Positions 24,453 to 33,038 of a stretch of 45,684 bases of DNA are shown piece by piece. The stretch lies in the IMG/VR virus record IMGVR_UViG_3300046516_000095, positions 1 to 45,684 of that record; one strand, 5' to 3'. Position 1 is the first letter of the stretch. Each line of letters opens with the position of its first letter. A model generated the notes under the pieces. That model saw only the letters and a list, made by a program, of their open reading frames with translations. It did not search any database and had not been told where the DNA came from. The position numbers and the translations under genes were made by a program. This stretch comes from a virus.

Positions 24453-24478
24453 ATTTAATCGACACCATCCTAAGAAAG
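24453..24478 (+). promoter_or_regulatory. Phage RNA polymerase promoter candidate, rightward 3
   Basis: Second tandem copy, TTTAATCGACACCATCCTAA plus GAAAG, upstream of the middle operon that begins at 24536. Confidence 0.7.
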
Positions 24479-24494
24479 CCTCTTCCCCTTTTTT

Positions 24495-24518
24495 CTGTAC
24501 AACACTATGTTGTACAAC
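24495..24518. promoter_or_regulatory. Double TTGTACAAC dyad operator
   Basis: CTGTACAAC and TTGTACAAC stand 15 bases apart and together form a larger dyad (TGTACAACA-CTATG-TTGTACA). It precedes the first middle gene by 18 bases. This is the densest copy of the element and a good candidate repressor site. Confidence 0.55.
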
Positions 24519-24535
24519 CTTTAACGGATAACACG

Positions 24536-24739
24536 ATGGATAACGACAACACCCTCCTCCGCTGCCTAGCGACAGCGTTCTGCACCCTCGTAGTGTCGGT
24601 AGCCAGTTGCACGGCTCACCAGAACTACCTCGAGACCTCTGTGGTGGCAAAGGCCGCTAACCCCGCTGCTGTTGAGTGCGCCTTCTCGGGCACCGACCGC
24701 CAGCACACGGCCTTCTGCATCGAAGCCGCCAAGCACTGA
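24536..24739 (+). CDS. Small predicted lipoprotein or secreted peptide
   Basis: 67 aa with an N-terminal hydrophobic segment (LRCLATAFCTLVVSVASC) ending in V-A-S-C, compatible with a lipobox. The charged region before it is unusual (MDNDNT). The mature part holds one more Cys pair. As the first gene after the phage promoters it may alter the host envelope, for example in superinfection exclusion; no family recognised. Confidence 0.55.
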   Translation: MDNDNTLLRCLATAFCTLVVSVASCTAHQNYLETSVVAKAANPAAVECAFSGTDRQHTAFCIEAAKH

Positions 24740-24752
24740 CAGGACACACACG

Positions 24753-24890
24753 ATGGACGCAGACCAGTTCGGCATGGATGACCCGATGCCGCTCGATGTA
24801 GCAGTCGGATTCATGTCGATTGGCTACGACCTCAACACCCTCGAGGGCTACAACGCCTTCGTCCCGCAAGACCCCTACTTCAACGACTGA
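24753..24890 (+). CDS. Small acidic protein (45 aa)
   Basis: MDADQFGMDDPMPLDVAVGF..., acidic 45-aa peptide with AGGACAC-type upstream sequence, 13 bases after the previous gene. Function unknown. Confidence 0.55.
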   Translation: MDADQFGMDDPMPLDVAVGFMSIGYDLNTLEGYNAFVPQDPYFND

Positions 24891-24902
24891 GAACCACACT
24901 TC

Positions 24903-25481
24903 ATGAAAAACTTCACGACGCCGAAGGGCGCTGCAGGCTATTCCAACCTCGTCACTCCGGACACCAAGTTCGATGCCGAGGGCAAGTACAAGACGAGCAT
25001 CACCATCCCGGCAGCGCAAGCCGAGTCCCTCATGGACCTGGCGCGTGAAGAAGCCAACGAACTGGCGGTGCTCGACAAGAAGACCAGGAAGGTCGTGATG
25101 CCGGAAGGTATCAAGATGCCGTTCGTCGAGAACGATGACGACACGGTCACCTTCACGTTCAAGAGCAAGAAGAAGCCGAAGCTCTTTGATGCGAAAGGGA
25201 ACCCGATCCGCAACACGGAAGGCCTGCAGCGCATCGCTGGCTCGACCATCAAGGTCAAGGGTGCCTTCTCGAGCTACGAGGGCTTCGGTGGTGGCGTTAC
25301 GGCCTACCTGAACGACGTCCAGATCATCAAGCTCGTCGAGGGCGGTGGTGGTGGCTTCGGTGACGAGTCGGTAGGCGACGATGACGGCTACGTGGCCGAC
25401 AATTCGGAACCGGCGAACTTCAACGACAGCGACTCGAGCGACGAATCCGGCGAGCAGTCGGAAGGCCCGGTCGACTTCTGA
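24903..25481 (+). CDS. Single-stranded DNA-binding protein (T7 gp2.5-like)
   Basis: 192 aa. The N-terminal OB-like region (FTTPKGAAGYSNLVTPDTKF, YKTSITIPAAQAESLMDLA) and KVKGAFSSYEGFGGGVTAYL match T7 gp2.5-type proteins. The C-terminus is a long Asp/Ser/Glu tail ending in Phe (EGPVDF). An acidic tail with terminal Phe is known to dock on the replisome. It is coupled to endonuclease I, as gene 2.5 precedes gene 3 in T7. Confidence 0.9.
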   Translation: MKNFTTPKGAAGYSNLVTPDTKFDAEGKYKTSITIPAAQAESLMDLAREEANELAVLDKKTRKVVMPEGIKMPFVENDDDTVTFTFKSKKKPKLFDAKGNPIRNTEGLQRIAGSTIKVKGAFSSYEGFGGGVTAYLNDVQIIKLVEGGGGGFGDESVGDDDGYVADNSEPANFNDSDSSDESGEQSEGPVDF

Positions 25482-25921
25482 TGAAGATCCGTGCCCGAGC
25501 CGCAAAGGCCAACTGGTTCTCCAAGAAGAATCAGGTGGTCAAGGTGAAGGCGAAGCTGCGCAGTGGTCTGGAAGACAAGATCGCTGCGCAACTTGAGGAG
25601 TTGGCTGTCGAGTACGAGTACGAGAAGCTCCGTCTGAAGTACCAGATCGAGCACGAGTACCGCCCAGACTTTCAACTCCCCAACGGGATCATCGTGGAGG
25701 GAAAGGGCCTTTTCACATCCGAGGACCGCAGCAAGCACCTAGCAGTCAAGAAGGCCCACCCGCACCTCGACGTACGCTTCGTCTTTACCCGAAGTTCCAG
25801 CCCGTTGTACAAGGGTTCCAAATCCACCTACGCATCCTGGTGCATTAAGAACGGCTACCCGTACGCGGATAAATTGATACCGCTCGAATGGTTAGCAGAA
25901 CCAAAGAGAGAGAGTAAATGA
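25481..25921 (+). CDS. Endonuclease I, Holliday junction resolvase (T7 gp3-like)
   Basis: 146 aa. LRSGLEDKIAAQLEEL, YRPDFQLPNGIIVEGKGLFT and KKAHPHLDVRFVF align with T7 endonuclease I; the acidic catalytic residues (Glu of SGLEDK, Asp of PDF, Glu-x-Lys of EGKG) are present. It resolves branched DNA and degrades host DNA. The C-terminus KLIPLEWLAEPKRE also matches. The ATG overlaps the SSB stop. Confidence 0.95.
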   Translation: MKIRARAAKANWFSKKNQVVKVKAKLRSGLEDKIAAQLEELAVEYEYEKLRLKYQIEHEYRPDFQLPNGIIVEGKGLFTSEDRSKHLAVKKAHPHLDVRFVFTRSSSPLYKGSKSTYASWCIKNGYPYADKLIPLEWLAEPKRESK

Positions 25922-26130
25922 CCCAGACCCAGCAACTGCTCAAACACCTGCGCACTGCAGGTTCGATCACCCAGCGCGAGGCCATTATGGACCACAGCAT
26001 TCAGTCCCTCACCCGCCGCGTCACGGAACTGCGCGACCACGGCTACAACATCCACTCGAGCCTGCGCAAGCACCCGGTGACCGGCCAGCGTTACTGCCGG
26101 TACGTGCTTGGGACCCCGGAGAAGTTCTGA
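25918..26130 (+). CDS. Winged-helix DNA-binding protein
   Basis: 70 aa, MTQTQQLLKHLRTAGSITQR then SLTRRVTELRDHGYNI and a wing (HPVTGQRYCRYVL). The pattern is the small phage helix-turn-helix family that reads 'GSITxxEA...IxxLxxRIxxLRxxGY'. It could act as a regulator of phage promoters. ATGA overlap with endonuclease I. Confidence 0.78.
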   Translation: MTQTQQLLKHLRTAGSITQREAIMDHSIQSLTRRVTELRDHGYNIHSSLRKHPVTGQRYCRYVLGTPEKF

Positions 26131-26294
26131 TGCCGTACCGCGTAGTCATCAACCACTGTCGCTGCCATCCCGAGACCTGCTGCTGCAATGACTACGCAGT
26201 CGTCGACGAGCTAGACAAGAAGTTGACCACATGCTTCCGCCGCGAGGCTGCGGAGGCAATAGTCGAGGCCCTGAACGCCAAGGAAAAGCAATGA
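26130..26294 (+). CDS. Cys/His-rich small protein
   Basis: 54 aa, MPYRVVINHCRCHPETCCCN: HC-C-H-CCC within 15 residues suggests a zinc site. A helical C-terminus (REAAEAIVEALNAK) follows. Overlaps neighbours on both sides (TGATG and ATGA). Confidence 0.6.
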   Translation: MPYRVVINHCRCHPETCCCNDYAVVDELDKKLTTCFRREAAEAIVEALNAKEKQ

Positions 26295-26497
26295 AAGTCA
26301 AACACACCAAGAACGGCAACGTGAAAGCCACGATGCCCCTGGACACCGCAGTCGTCCTGCGGGGGATCCTGCTGGACACGTACAAGCCGGAAGTGCGCGT
26401 AGCACTCAACCTGTCGGTCTTCGAAGCTCAGGTCCTCTGGGAACTCGAAGACGAACTCGACGAAGCAGGCATCCAGACACCCTGGAACCTCGACTGA
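26291..26497 (+). CDS. Hypothetical protein (68 aa)
   Basis: MKVKHTKNGNVKATMPLDTA..., beta strand start and an acidic helical C-terminus (FEAQVLWELEDELDEAGIQ). Four-base overlap with the previous gene. Function unknown. Confidence 0.65.
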   Translation: MKVKHTKNGNVKATMPLDTAVVLRGILLDTYKPEVRVALNLSVFEAQVLWELEDELDEAGIQTPWNLD

Positions 26498-26498
26498 C

Positions 26499-26759
26499 AT
26501 GAAGTTCTGCAAGGACTGCAAGCACTTCGACTCCTTCGACCCAGTGAGCGTGCCTTCCATGGGCGTGTACATAGGCGGCTGGAAGACCTGCTACTTCACT
26601 CCTGGACCCCAACTATGCGACCCGGTCTCAGGACGGGAAATAGGCATCTCTGGAGACCCCGCAGACCGTAGGAAAGACGCGACCCTGTGCGGCCTCGAGG
26701 CCCGCTGGTTCGTGCAAGCGAAACCCACCCTGAAAGAGAAGCTCTTCCCTAACCGATGA
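26499..26759 (+). CDS. Zinc-ribbon-like small protein
   Basis: 86 aa beginning MKFCKDCKHFDSF with CxxCxH, then a Cys in KTCYF and Cys in PQLCDPVSGRE, and TLCGLEARWF. This four-Cys layout matches a widespread phage family of unknown function. Overlaps the primase-helicase start. Confidence 0.7.
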   Translation: MKFCKDCKHFDSFDPVSVPSMGVYIGGWKTCYFTPGPQLCDPVSGREIGISGDPADRRKDATLCGLEARWFVQAKPTLKEKLFPNR

Positions 26760-28372
26760 ACCACGAAGAATCCACACTGATCCGCAAGGGGCCGTGCGAC
26801 GAGTGCGGCTCGAGCGATGCCAATGCTCTGTACTCCGATGGGCACTCCCACTGCTTTTCGTGTGGCCACTTCGAGCGCGGGGATGGCGAAACATTAACGA
26901 TAGGAAGGAAGAAAGTGGCAGACAACCTGGACTTCTATGCCAGAGCGGACGTAAGCGGGCTTCGTGCCCGTGGGATCAACGAAGATACCTGCCGGTTCTT
27001 CGGTGTCCGCGTAGGGGCATTAGGGGACCAGACGGTCCACATGTACCCGTACCTTCGTGATAACCAAGTAGTGGCAGTAAAGACCCGAGACTCCAGCAAG
27101 GACTTCAAGTTCCTCGGGGACGCCAAGCACCCGCCCATGTTCGGCCAGAACCTCTGGTCTAAGGGCAAGAAGCTGGTGGTGACCGAGGGCGAAATCGACT
27201 GCCTGACGGTCTCCCAACTACAGGGCAACAAGTGGCCCGTGGTCTCCGTGCCCAATGGCGCGAAGGCAGCAAAGAAAGACATCGCACGTCAGATGGACTT
27301 CTTCCAGCAGTTCGACGAAATCATCCTGATGTTTGACATGGACGAGCCGGGCCAGACCGCAGCGAAGGAAGTTGCGGAGATGTTCGGCCCTGGCAAGGCG
27401 AAGATCGCCTCCCTGCCCCACAAGGACGCCAACAAGTGTCTCGCGGAGGGCCAAGGTGCCGAAGTGATCCAGGCTATCTGGAACGCCAAGGCTTATAGGC
27501 CCGATGGTATCAAGTCGATCAGCGAAGTGGCTGCGGATGCGGCTGCGGACATCCCCGATGGTGCACCGTGGTGGGACGACCGGCTCACGAAGCTGACGTA
27601 CGGTCGCCGCGAGGGTGAGTGCTATGCCTTCGGGGCGGGGACTGGGATCGGCAAGACGGACTGGTTCACCCAAGGGATCGCATTCGACCTCCTGAAGCTG
27701 AAGCTGAACGTCGGCGTGATCTACCTCGAGCAGCCGATTAAAGAGACCGCCAGGCGGATCGCAGGCAAGGCGGTAGGTAAGGTGCTCCACGTACCCCGCA
27801 AGGCCACTGTGGAGGAACGTAGGGCCGCTCTCGAGGTTATCTCGGAGGGTGACCGCCTGCACCTCTATGACTCGTTCGGCGCTGCCGACTGGGAAGTGGT
27901 CAAGGCGAAGATCCGCTACATGGTCCACGGCCTCGGCTGCAAGTCGATCTACCTGGATCACCTGACTGCGCTAGCAGCGAACGTAGAGGACGAGCGACGC
28001 GGCCTGGACCAGATCATGGCCGAGCTTGCGGCACTCGCACTCGAGCTGAAGATTTACCTCCACTTCATCTCCCACTTGACGCGTCCCAAGGACGGCCCTC
28101 CGCACGAGGAAGGCGGTCGAGTGAAGCAGACGCAGTTCCGAGGCTCCAACGCCATCGGGATGTGGAGTCATTTTATGTTCGGCCTTGAACGAAATACGCA
28201 AGGAGAGGACGAGGAGAGTCGCATCACCACGTTCCGCGTCATCAAGGATCGCAACACCGGCCAGGCAACGGGTAAGACCCTGCCCCTGGGATACGACACC
28301 ACGACAGGTCTCCTCTTCGATACGGAGGCCTTCGCCCCCGAATCTACCCCCGAGGAAGCATATGGATTTTGA
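26756..28372 (+). CDS. DNA primase-helicase (T7 gp4-like)
   Basis: 538 aa. An N-terminal zinc finger lies at ~13-38 (CDECGSSDANAL then HCFSCG) and a Toprim primase core at ~138-215 (KLVVTEGEIDCLT, LMFDMDEPGQTA). A RecA-like DnaB-type helicase follows with Walker A FGAGTGIGKTDW at ~293, YLEQPIKET and IYLDHLTALAA (Walker B region). The C-terminus is acidic and ends in Phe (PEEAYGF), as in T7 gp4 where it contacts the polymerase. Confidence 0.95.
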   Translation: MNHEESTLIRKGPCDECGSSDANALYSDGHSHCFSCGHFERGDGETLTIGRKKVADNLDFYARADVSGLRARGINEDTCRFFGVRVGALGDQTVHMYPYLRDNQVVAVKTRDSSKDFKFLGDAKHPPMFGQNLWSKGKKLVVTEGEIDCLTVSQLQGNKWPVVSVPNGAKAAKKDIARQMDFFQQFDEIILMFDMDEPGQTAAKEVAEMFGPGKAKIASLPHKDANKCLAEGQGAEVIQAIWNAKAYRPDGIKSISEVAADAAADIPDGAPWWDDRLTKLTYGRREGECYAFGAGTGIGKTDWFTQGIAFDLLKLKLNVGVIYLEQPIKETARRIAGKAVGKVLHVPRKATVEERRAALEVISEGDRLHLYDSFGAADWEVVKAKIRYMVHGLGCKSIYLDHLTALAANVEDERRGLDQIMAELAALALELKIYLHFISHLTRPKDGPPHEEGGRVKQTQFRGSNAIGMWSHFMFGLERNTQGEDEESRITTFRVIKDRNTGQATGKTLPLGYDTTTGLLFDTEAFAPESTPEEAYGF

Positions 28373-28577
28373 ACCCCAACAACCCTTGGTCCTAATGCAC
28401 GCCGATACGGCTGCAGGGCCTGCACTTACTCGGGTAGTCCCCGGCTGCGTGGACGCCTCAGCGCTCGCGATCTACCAAAACGACCCTACTGACGATGACG
28501 AGTGGGACCTTGTGGTACTTGACGTCCCCACGCAGTACCAACTTTACCTGCTCCTTATCGAGCGCTTCGAGGGCTGA
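28362..28577 (+). CDS. Hypothetical protein (71 aa)
   Basis: 71 aa from the ATG at 28362, which overlaps the primase end by 11 bases. An acidic middle (QNDPTDDDEWDLVVLDV) is followed by a helix (YQLYLLLIERF). Function unknown. Confidence 0.6.
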   Translation: MDFEPQQPLVLMHADTAAGPALTRVVPGCVDASALAIYQNDPTDDDEWDLVVLDVPTQYQLYLLLIERFEG

Positions 28578-28578
28578 C

Positions 28579-28785
28579 ATGGCTTTTAACCAGATCACCA
28601 CGCAAGACTGTCCCAACCAGGTCACCCTGTACCAGGACGAGAACCTCCAGATCGGCAAGTTCGTCAACGAGGACCCGTACCTGTATCTGATCCAGGAAGA
28701 GTATTGCGACACGGTCGTCATCGAGTTGGACCGTGCGGCGCAGGTAGCCCTACTCGCAATCCTCAAGAACCGCCTCGAGGCCTGA
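28579..28785 (+). CDS. Hypothetical protein (68 aa)
   Basis: MAFNQITTQDCPNQVTLYQD... beta-rich with a helical end (AAQVALLAILKNRL). It resembles its neighbour at 28362 in size and C-terminal helix, so the two may be related. Function unknown. Confidence 0.65.
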   Translation: MAFNQITTQDCPNQVTLYQDENLQIGKFVNEDPYLYLIQEEYCDTVVIELDRAAQVALLAILKNRLEA

Positions 28786-28786
28786 C

Positions 28787-29275
28787 ATGACCGAACTGAC
28801 CGTCGAACGTCTGCGGGACCTCCTGCATTACGAGGTGGTCACCGGCAGGTTCTACTGGAAGATGTGGCGAGGCGGGTCTGCAAAGGCTGGGACCATTGCC
28901 GGATCCATTGACACCTGGGGACACAGGCAGATAAAGATCGACGGGGAAGTATATGGGGCGCATCGCCTGGCGTGGATGTGGGTCACAGGAGAAACCCCAC
29001 CTCCCCTGCTGGACCATGTTAATGGAGCTACGGACTGTAACGGGTTCCACAACATTCGCCCGGCAACATCCGCTCAAAACGCATTCAACAGTAAGGCCAA
29101 GTCTAGCTCTACCTCCGGCATCAAAGGCATCAGCAAGGTCAGAAGCGGCCGCTGGCGCTGGCGAGTGTATGTAGGACGCACACTGCTGACAGGGACGGTT
29201 GATACGGCTGAGGAGGCTGCGGCAGCAGTACAGAGTGCCAGAGAGAAACTACACGGTGAATTTGCTCGCCATTAA
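28787..29275 (+). CDS. Free-standing HNH homing endonuclease with AP2 domain
   Basis: 162 aa. HNH core: GAHRLAWMWV, then LLDHVNGATDCNGFHNIRPA and QNAFN, giving the H..DH.N..N pattern. A C-terminal AP2-like DNA-binding domain (TSGIKGISKVRSGRWRWRVY, AEEAAAAVQSAREKLHGEFA) follows. Such proteins cleave intron-less alleles of nearby genes. It stands directly before the DNA polymerase gene, whose group I intron contains no ORF, so it may mobilise that intron. Confidence 0.9.
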   Translation: MTELTVERLRDLLHYEVVTGRFYWKMWRGGSAKAGTIAGSIDTWGHRQIKIDGEVYGAHRLAWMWVTGETPPPLLDHVNGATDCNGFHNIRPATSAQNAFNSKAKSSSTSGIKGISKVRSGRWRWRVYVGRTLLTGTVDTAEEAAAAVQSAREKLHGEFARH

Positions 29276-29289
29276 CATTTAGGACTGCA

Positions 29290-31491
29290 ATGCGAACGAC
29301 TTTCTTTGACCTTGAAGCAGACGGCTTCTTGAATAATGCAACACAGATTCACTGCCTCTCGCTCAAGTGCCGCGAACTCGCGAAGAGGAAACTCTTCACG
29401 ACCGCTGCGGGGAACATCAAAGAAGGCGTTCGCCTGCTGATGAAGCTGGGCGAGGAAGGCAAGGTGGTCGGGCACAATGTGATCGACTACGACCTACCCC
29501 TCATCACCAAGTTCTTCCCGTGGTTCCAAGTGCCGCTTGCTAACGTAGTGGACACCCTTGTCCTCTCACGCCTTTTCTTCAGCGACATGTTCAACCGGGA
29601 CGGGGCTTTCATCAAAGCGGGGAAGCTACCGAGCAAGCGCATTGGTTCTCACGCCCTTGAGGCGTGGGGGATGCGGCTTGGACTTTTGAAGGGCGAATAC
29701 GCAGACGACTTCAAGCAGAAGTGGATCGACGACTTCGGCCCATCGGCGTGGCATGACTATTCGGAAGAACTCGCACACGACGAGCCGAAGAAGTTCGCCA
29801 AGCTCACCGACGAGGACAAGGCGAAGTGGATTGCGGCATGGGGCAAGGAGAACTACCCCGAGGGCCTCGAGTGGAAGGAGTACAGCCCCGAAATGGGGGC
29901 GTATTGTGAACTCGACGTAGATGTGACGGAGGCTCTGTATGACCACCTCATGAAGCTCGAGTACTCCGACCTTGCGGTAGAGATGGAGCACAAAGCACGC
30001 CACTACTGCTCCATGATGACCCGCAGCGGGTGGCCCTTTAATGTTGAAGCTGCGGTGTCCTTGTACGCGAAGCTGGCCCAAGAGCGGGACGCCATCCGCG
30101 CAAAGATGATGGCGACCTTCCCTCCCTTGGTGATCGAGAGGGTCTCTGAGAAGACAGGGAAGCCCCTGAAGCCCAAGGTCCTCGAGTTCAACCCAGGGAG
30201 CCGCGATCAGATCGCCCAACGCCTGAAGCTCAAGTACGGTTGGGAGCCTAAGGAGTTCACCGAGAGCGGCAAGGCCAAGATCGATGAAGACATCCTGAAG
30301 AAGTTGCCCTACGAGGAAGCGCAGATCCTGGCGGACTACTTCCTGCTCGAGAAGCGTGTCGGTCAGATCGCTGAAGGCGACCAGGCGTGGCTAAAGCTCG
30401 AGCGCAACGGGCACATCCACGGGTCGATCAACACGAACGGCGCGGTGACCGGACGATGCACCCACGCGGCCCCGAACATCTCTCAGGTACCAAGTGTCCG
30501 TGCGCTACACGGTAGGGAATGCCGGGCACTGTTCCACGTCCGAAAGGGCTTCAAGCAAGTCGGTGCTGACTTGTCGGGTATCGAGCTTCGGTGCCTTGCG
30601 CACTTCATGAGTCGCTGGGACGGCGGGGCCTACGGGAAGATCATTCTCGAAGGCGACATCCACACCGAGAACCAGAACGCTGCAGGCCTCCCGACCCGCG
30701 ACAACGCAAAAACCTTCATCTCATTGGGATGACTTGGGGGCAACCCCTCGATTAAAACTGTGTGAACTCAGGGAACATCTCATCGAGACAATCCTGAGCC
30801 AAGCCTTGTGAGCCTCCAGATCATGTTGAGGCTCACAAGGAAGGTGCAACGACTATCCCGAAAGGGAGTAGATCCAAGCGGATCGAAGCGCACAGCCCCT
30901 ACTACTGTAGGGTGAAGAGATAGTCTGGACTGCACGGTGACGTGTAGCTGCGCGTAGTGGCGCGGGGCAGGAGTAGCGAACCTGCCTGAACACTTCGATG
31001 CATTCCTTTACGGTGCGGGAGACGAGAAGATCGGCTCCATCATCGGTAAGGGCCGAGCAGCCGGTAAGGTGCTCAAAGAGAAGTTCCTCGCATCCCTCCC
31101 GGCCCTCGGGAAACTCAAGGACGCTGTGGAAAAGAAGGCGAAGACCGAAGGCTACATCTTGGGCCTGGACGGTCGACGCCTGACGATCCGCTCCGCACAC
31201 GCTGCGCTCAACACCCTCCTGCAGGGCGCTGGTGCTGCTATCGCGAAGCGGTGGGTCATCGAGGTCTTCGAGGAAGCCGAACGCCGTGGCTTGCGCTACG
31301 GGTGGGACGGTGACTGGACCCTCATGGGCTTCATCCACGATGAAATGCAGTTCGCAGTCCGCGAGGGCCTCGAGCAGCAGTTCGGAGAGATGGTCGTCGA
31401 GTGCGCAGCGCGTGCTGGCGAGTTCTTTAAATTTAGGTGTCCTGTCGGTGCCGAATTCAAGATCGGCAAGGACTGGGCGGAGTGCCACTGA
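29290..31491 (+). CDS. DNA polymerase I-type (T7 gp5-like), split by group I intron
   Basis: Exon 1 is 29290-30721 and exon 2 is 30998-31491; joined they give ~641 aa (T7 704). The 3'-5' exonuclease is visible as FFDLEADG (Asp7, Glu9), GHNVIDYDLP and YCELDVDVTE. Polymerase motif A is VGADLSGIELRCLAHFMSRW (~424). Motif B RDNAKTFI-YAFLYGAGDEKIG spans the splice junction, and motif C is MGFIHDEMQF. Without splicing the frame ends at a TGA (30730-32). The interrupted codon is a Tyr, equivalent to T7 Tyr526 in the O-helix. Confidence 0.93.
30722..30997 (+). ncRNA. Group I self-splicing intron, ORF-less
   Basis: The 276-nt intron follows a U and ends in G (G30997). P1: exon TCATCT pairs with GGATGA (30727-32), giving the U-G pair at the 5' splice site. 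P7: GACTA (30851-55) pairs with TAGTC (30921-25) inside the R-like GTGCAACGACTA and S-like AAGAGATAGTCT core sequences. P8 is TCCC-GAAA-GGGA (30856-67). A 12-bp stem CCTTGTGAGCCT/AGGCTCACAAGG (30804-15/30829-40) and a CCCTAC/GTAGGG hairpin follow. CAT (30722-24) can pair with ATG of exon 2 (P10). Exact splice points restore motif B. Confidence 0.92.
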
Positions 31492-31733
31492 TGGGGCAGA
31501 CAGATCTTATGCACGTCCTTCTGGAGTGCCGCAACGCACCGGTGTACGTCAAGGGCAACTTCGCCCGGGCGGCCGCCATCGACATTGCCATGGCCGCAAG
31601 CCTTGGCTTCATCACAACGATGGTCGAGTGGGCTGAGTTCACCAACCGGTGGCACCTCACGACCAAGGGCCTCGAGGTCCTCAACGCCGAGTCCAAGAGT
31701 CGGCAGAACCCCAAAAAGCGAGAGAGAAAATGA
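31491..31733 (+). CDS. Small helical, possibly winged-helix protein
   Basis: 80 aa from the ATG overlapping the polymerase stop. ARAAAIDIAMAASLGFITTM and RWHLTTKGLEVLNAES look like a winged-helix arrangement with a T-xxGxxxL wing end. Basic C-terminus. Function unknown. Confidence 0.65.
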   Translation: MGQTDLMHVLLECRNAPVYVKGNFARAAAIDIAMAASLGFITTMVEWAEFTNRWHLTTKGLEVLNAESKSRQNPKKRERK

Positions 31734-32329
31734 ACGCAAAGCAATTCAAAGTAGGCGACAAGCTGCGCCTGAAGGCCGAAGTCAAGGGCACTCACCCGAG
31801 CGCCTTCCATGACCGCCTGGTGGTCGACACCGAAGGCTACACCCATGCTGGCCGCGTGGGCGTAGAGGCTCCGAATGGTGCCCCGGGTGACTTCTACCCG
31901 GCGGAACTCGAGGCGGATGGGTTCCGCGTGGGTGACCGCGTGATTGCCCCGGAATACCAAGGCAATGGACGCCCTTTTGACGGCACGCTGACCGTGGACC
32001 AGGTGTGGGAAGACGGTGACCTCACCTGTGTTAGTGACGGGGGCATCAGGGGCATCTTCGGACCTACCGAACTGCAGCACGCTCCGGTAGAGGAAGTCCA
32101 GGAAGTCCAAGCGGTCGAGCAGGAACCCGAGGCACGCCCGGTGACCTATCGCATCTGCGTGGGCACCCAGATCGGCACCACGGAGTACCCGAGCGTGGCC
32201 GCAGCCGAGCAGGCAGCGATCCTGCATGGCAAGGACGGCGAGACGTTCTCCATCTGGGAAACCGTGCTGGTCGCTGACTACCGCGTGAAGGTCACGAAGA
32301 GCCTGGAGGCGGTCGATGCTGCTAATTGA
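31730..32329 (+). CDS. Hypothetical protein with repeated small barrel motifs (199 aa)
   Basis: 199 aa. Two KOW/SH3-like starts (FKVGDKLRLKAEVKG and FRVGDRVIAPEYQGN) each lead into strand-rich segments. An acidic linker with VEEVQEVQAVEQEPEA and a C-terminal strand/helix unit follow. I recognise no named family; a nucleic-acid-binding role would be guesswork. Confidence 0.65.
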   Translation: MNAKQFKVGDKLRLKAEVKGTHPSAFHDRLVVDTEGYTHAGRVGVEAPNGAPGDFYPAELEADGFRVGDRVIAPEYQGNGRPFDGTLTVDQVWEDGDLTCVSDGGIRGIFGPTELQHAPVEEVQEVQAVEQEPEARPVTYRICVGTQIGTTEYPSVAAAEQAAILHGKDGETFSIWETVLVADYRVKVTKSLEAVDAAN

Positions 32330-33038
32330 CGCGGACATCACGGCATTCTCGTCGTGCGCCAGTGCCCAGGAGGAGATCGAGTGGGACGAGGACACCTGGT
32401 CCTACTACTTCGACTTCGCCAAGGGCAAGCGGCGCTTCCAGGAGTGGTTGGACAAGGTCATCGAAGGCTCTGGCGTCTCGGACTTCAAGCTGTGCTTCAG
32501 CGGTCGCGACAACTACCGCAAGAAGCTCAACCCCCTGTACAAGTCGAAGCGTGGCCCGAAGCCGGTGGGCTACGGTGCCCTGAAGGACTGGGCCAAGGAA
32601 ACCTACCCCTTCTTCGAGAAGGACCAGCTCGAAGCTGACGACTGCATGGGGATCCTGGCGACCAAGTTCCACGGCAAGGCCTTCCCGGCCACCATGGACA
32701 AGGATCTCTTCACGATCCCCTGCCGCACCTACCACCTCAACCAGAAGCTCGAGGGCGAATGGGTCGAGTCGAACGAGGCCGAAGGCAACCGACAGTTCCT
32801 GATGCAGGCCCTGATGGGCGATGCCACGGACGGCTACGGTGGATGCCCCGGTATCGGCAAGGTGACCGCAACGAAGCTCCTGGACAAGCACGGTGCAGTT
32901 TGGAAGACCGTGGTCGACGCGTACCTCAAGGCTGGACTCACTGAGGAGGACGCAATCATGAACGCACGAATGGCCCGCATCCTCCGCGCTGAGGACTGGG
33001 ACTTCGAAAACAACGAGGTGAAACTTTGGACTCCGTAA
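32316..33038 (+). CDS. 5'-3' exonuclease / flap endonuclease (T7 gp6-like)
   Basis: 240 aa, FEN/PIN-type. MLLIDADITAF supplies the first acidic site, KLCFSGRDNYRKKLNPLYKS the basic arch, and QLEADDCMGILATK and ATMDKDLFTIP further acidic residues. GDATDGYGGCPGIGKVTATK is the last acidic residue plus helix-hairpin-helix. It removes primers and degrades host DNA; position after the polymerase parallels T7 genes 5-6. Confidence 0.93.
   Translation: MLLIDADITAFSSCASAQEEIEWDEDTWSYYFDFAKGKRRFQEWLDKVIEGSGVSDFKLCFSGRDNYRKKLNPLYKSKRGPKPVGYGALKDWAKETYPFFEKDQLEADDCMGILATKFHGKAFPATMDKDLFTIPCRTYHLNQKLEGEWVESNEAEGNRQFLMQALMGDATDGYGGCPGIGKVTATKLLDKHGAVWKTVVDAYLKAGLTEEDAIMNARMARILRAEDWDFENNEVKLWTP

Noticed and set aside
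30853-31488. Leftward open frame across intron and exon 2 of the polymerase gene
   Set aside because: It covers conserved intron core and polymerase motif C on the other strand and shows no family features.
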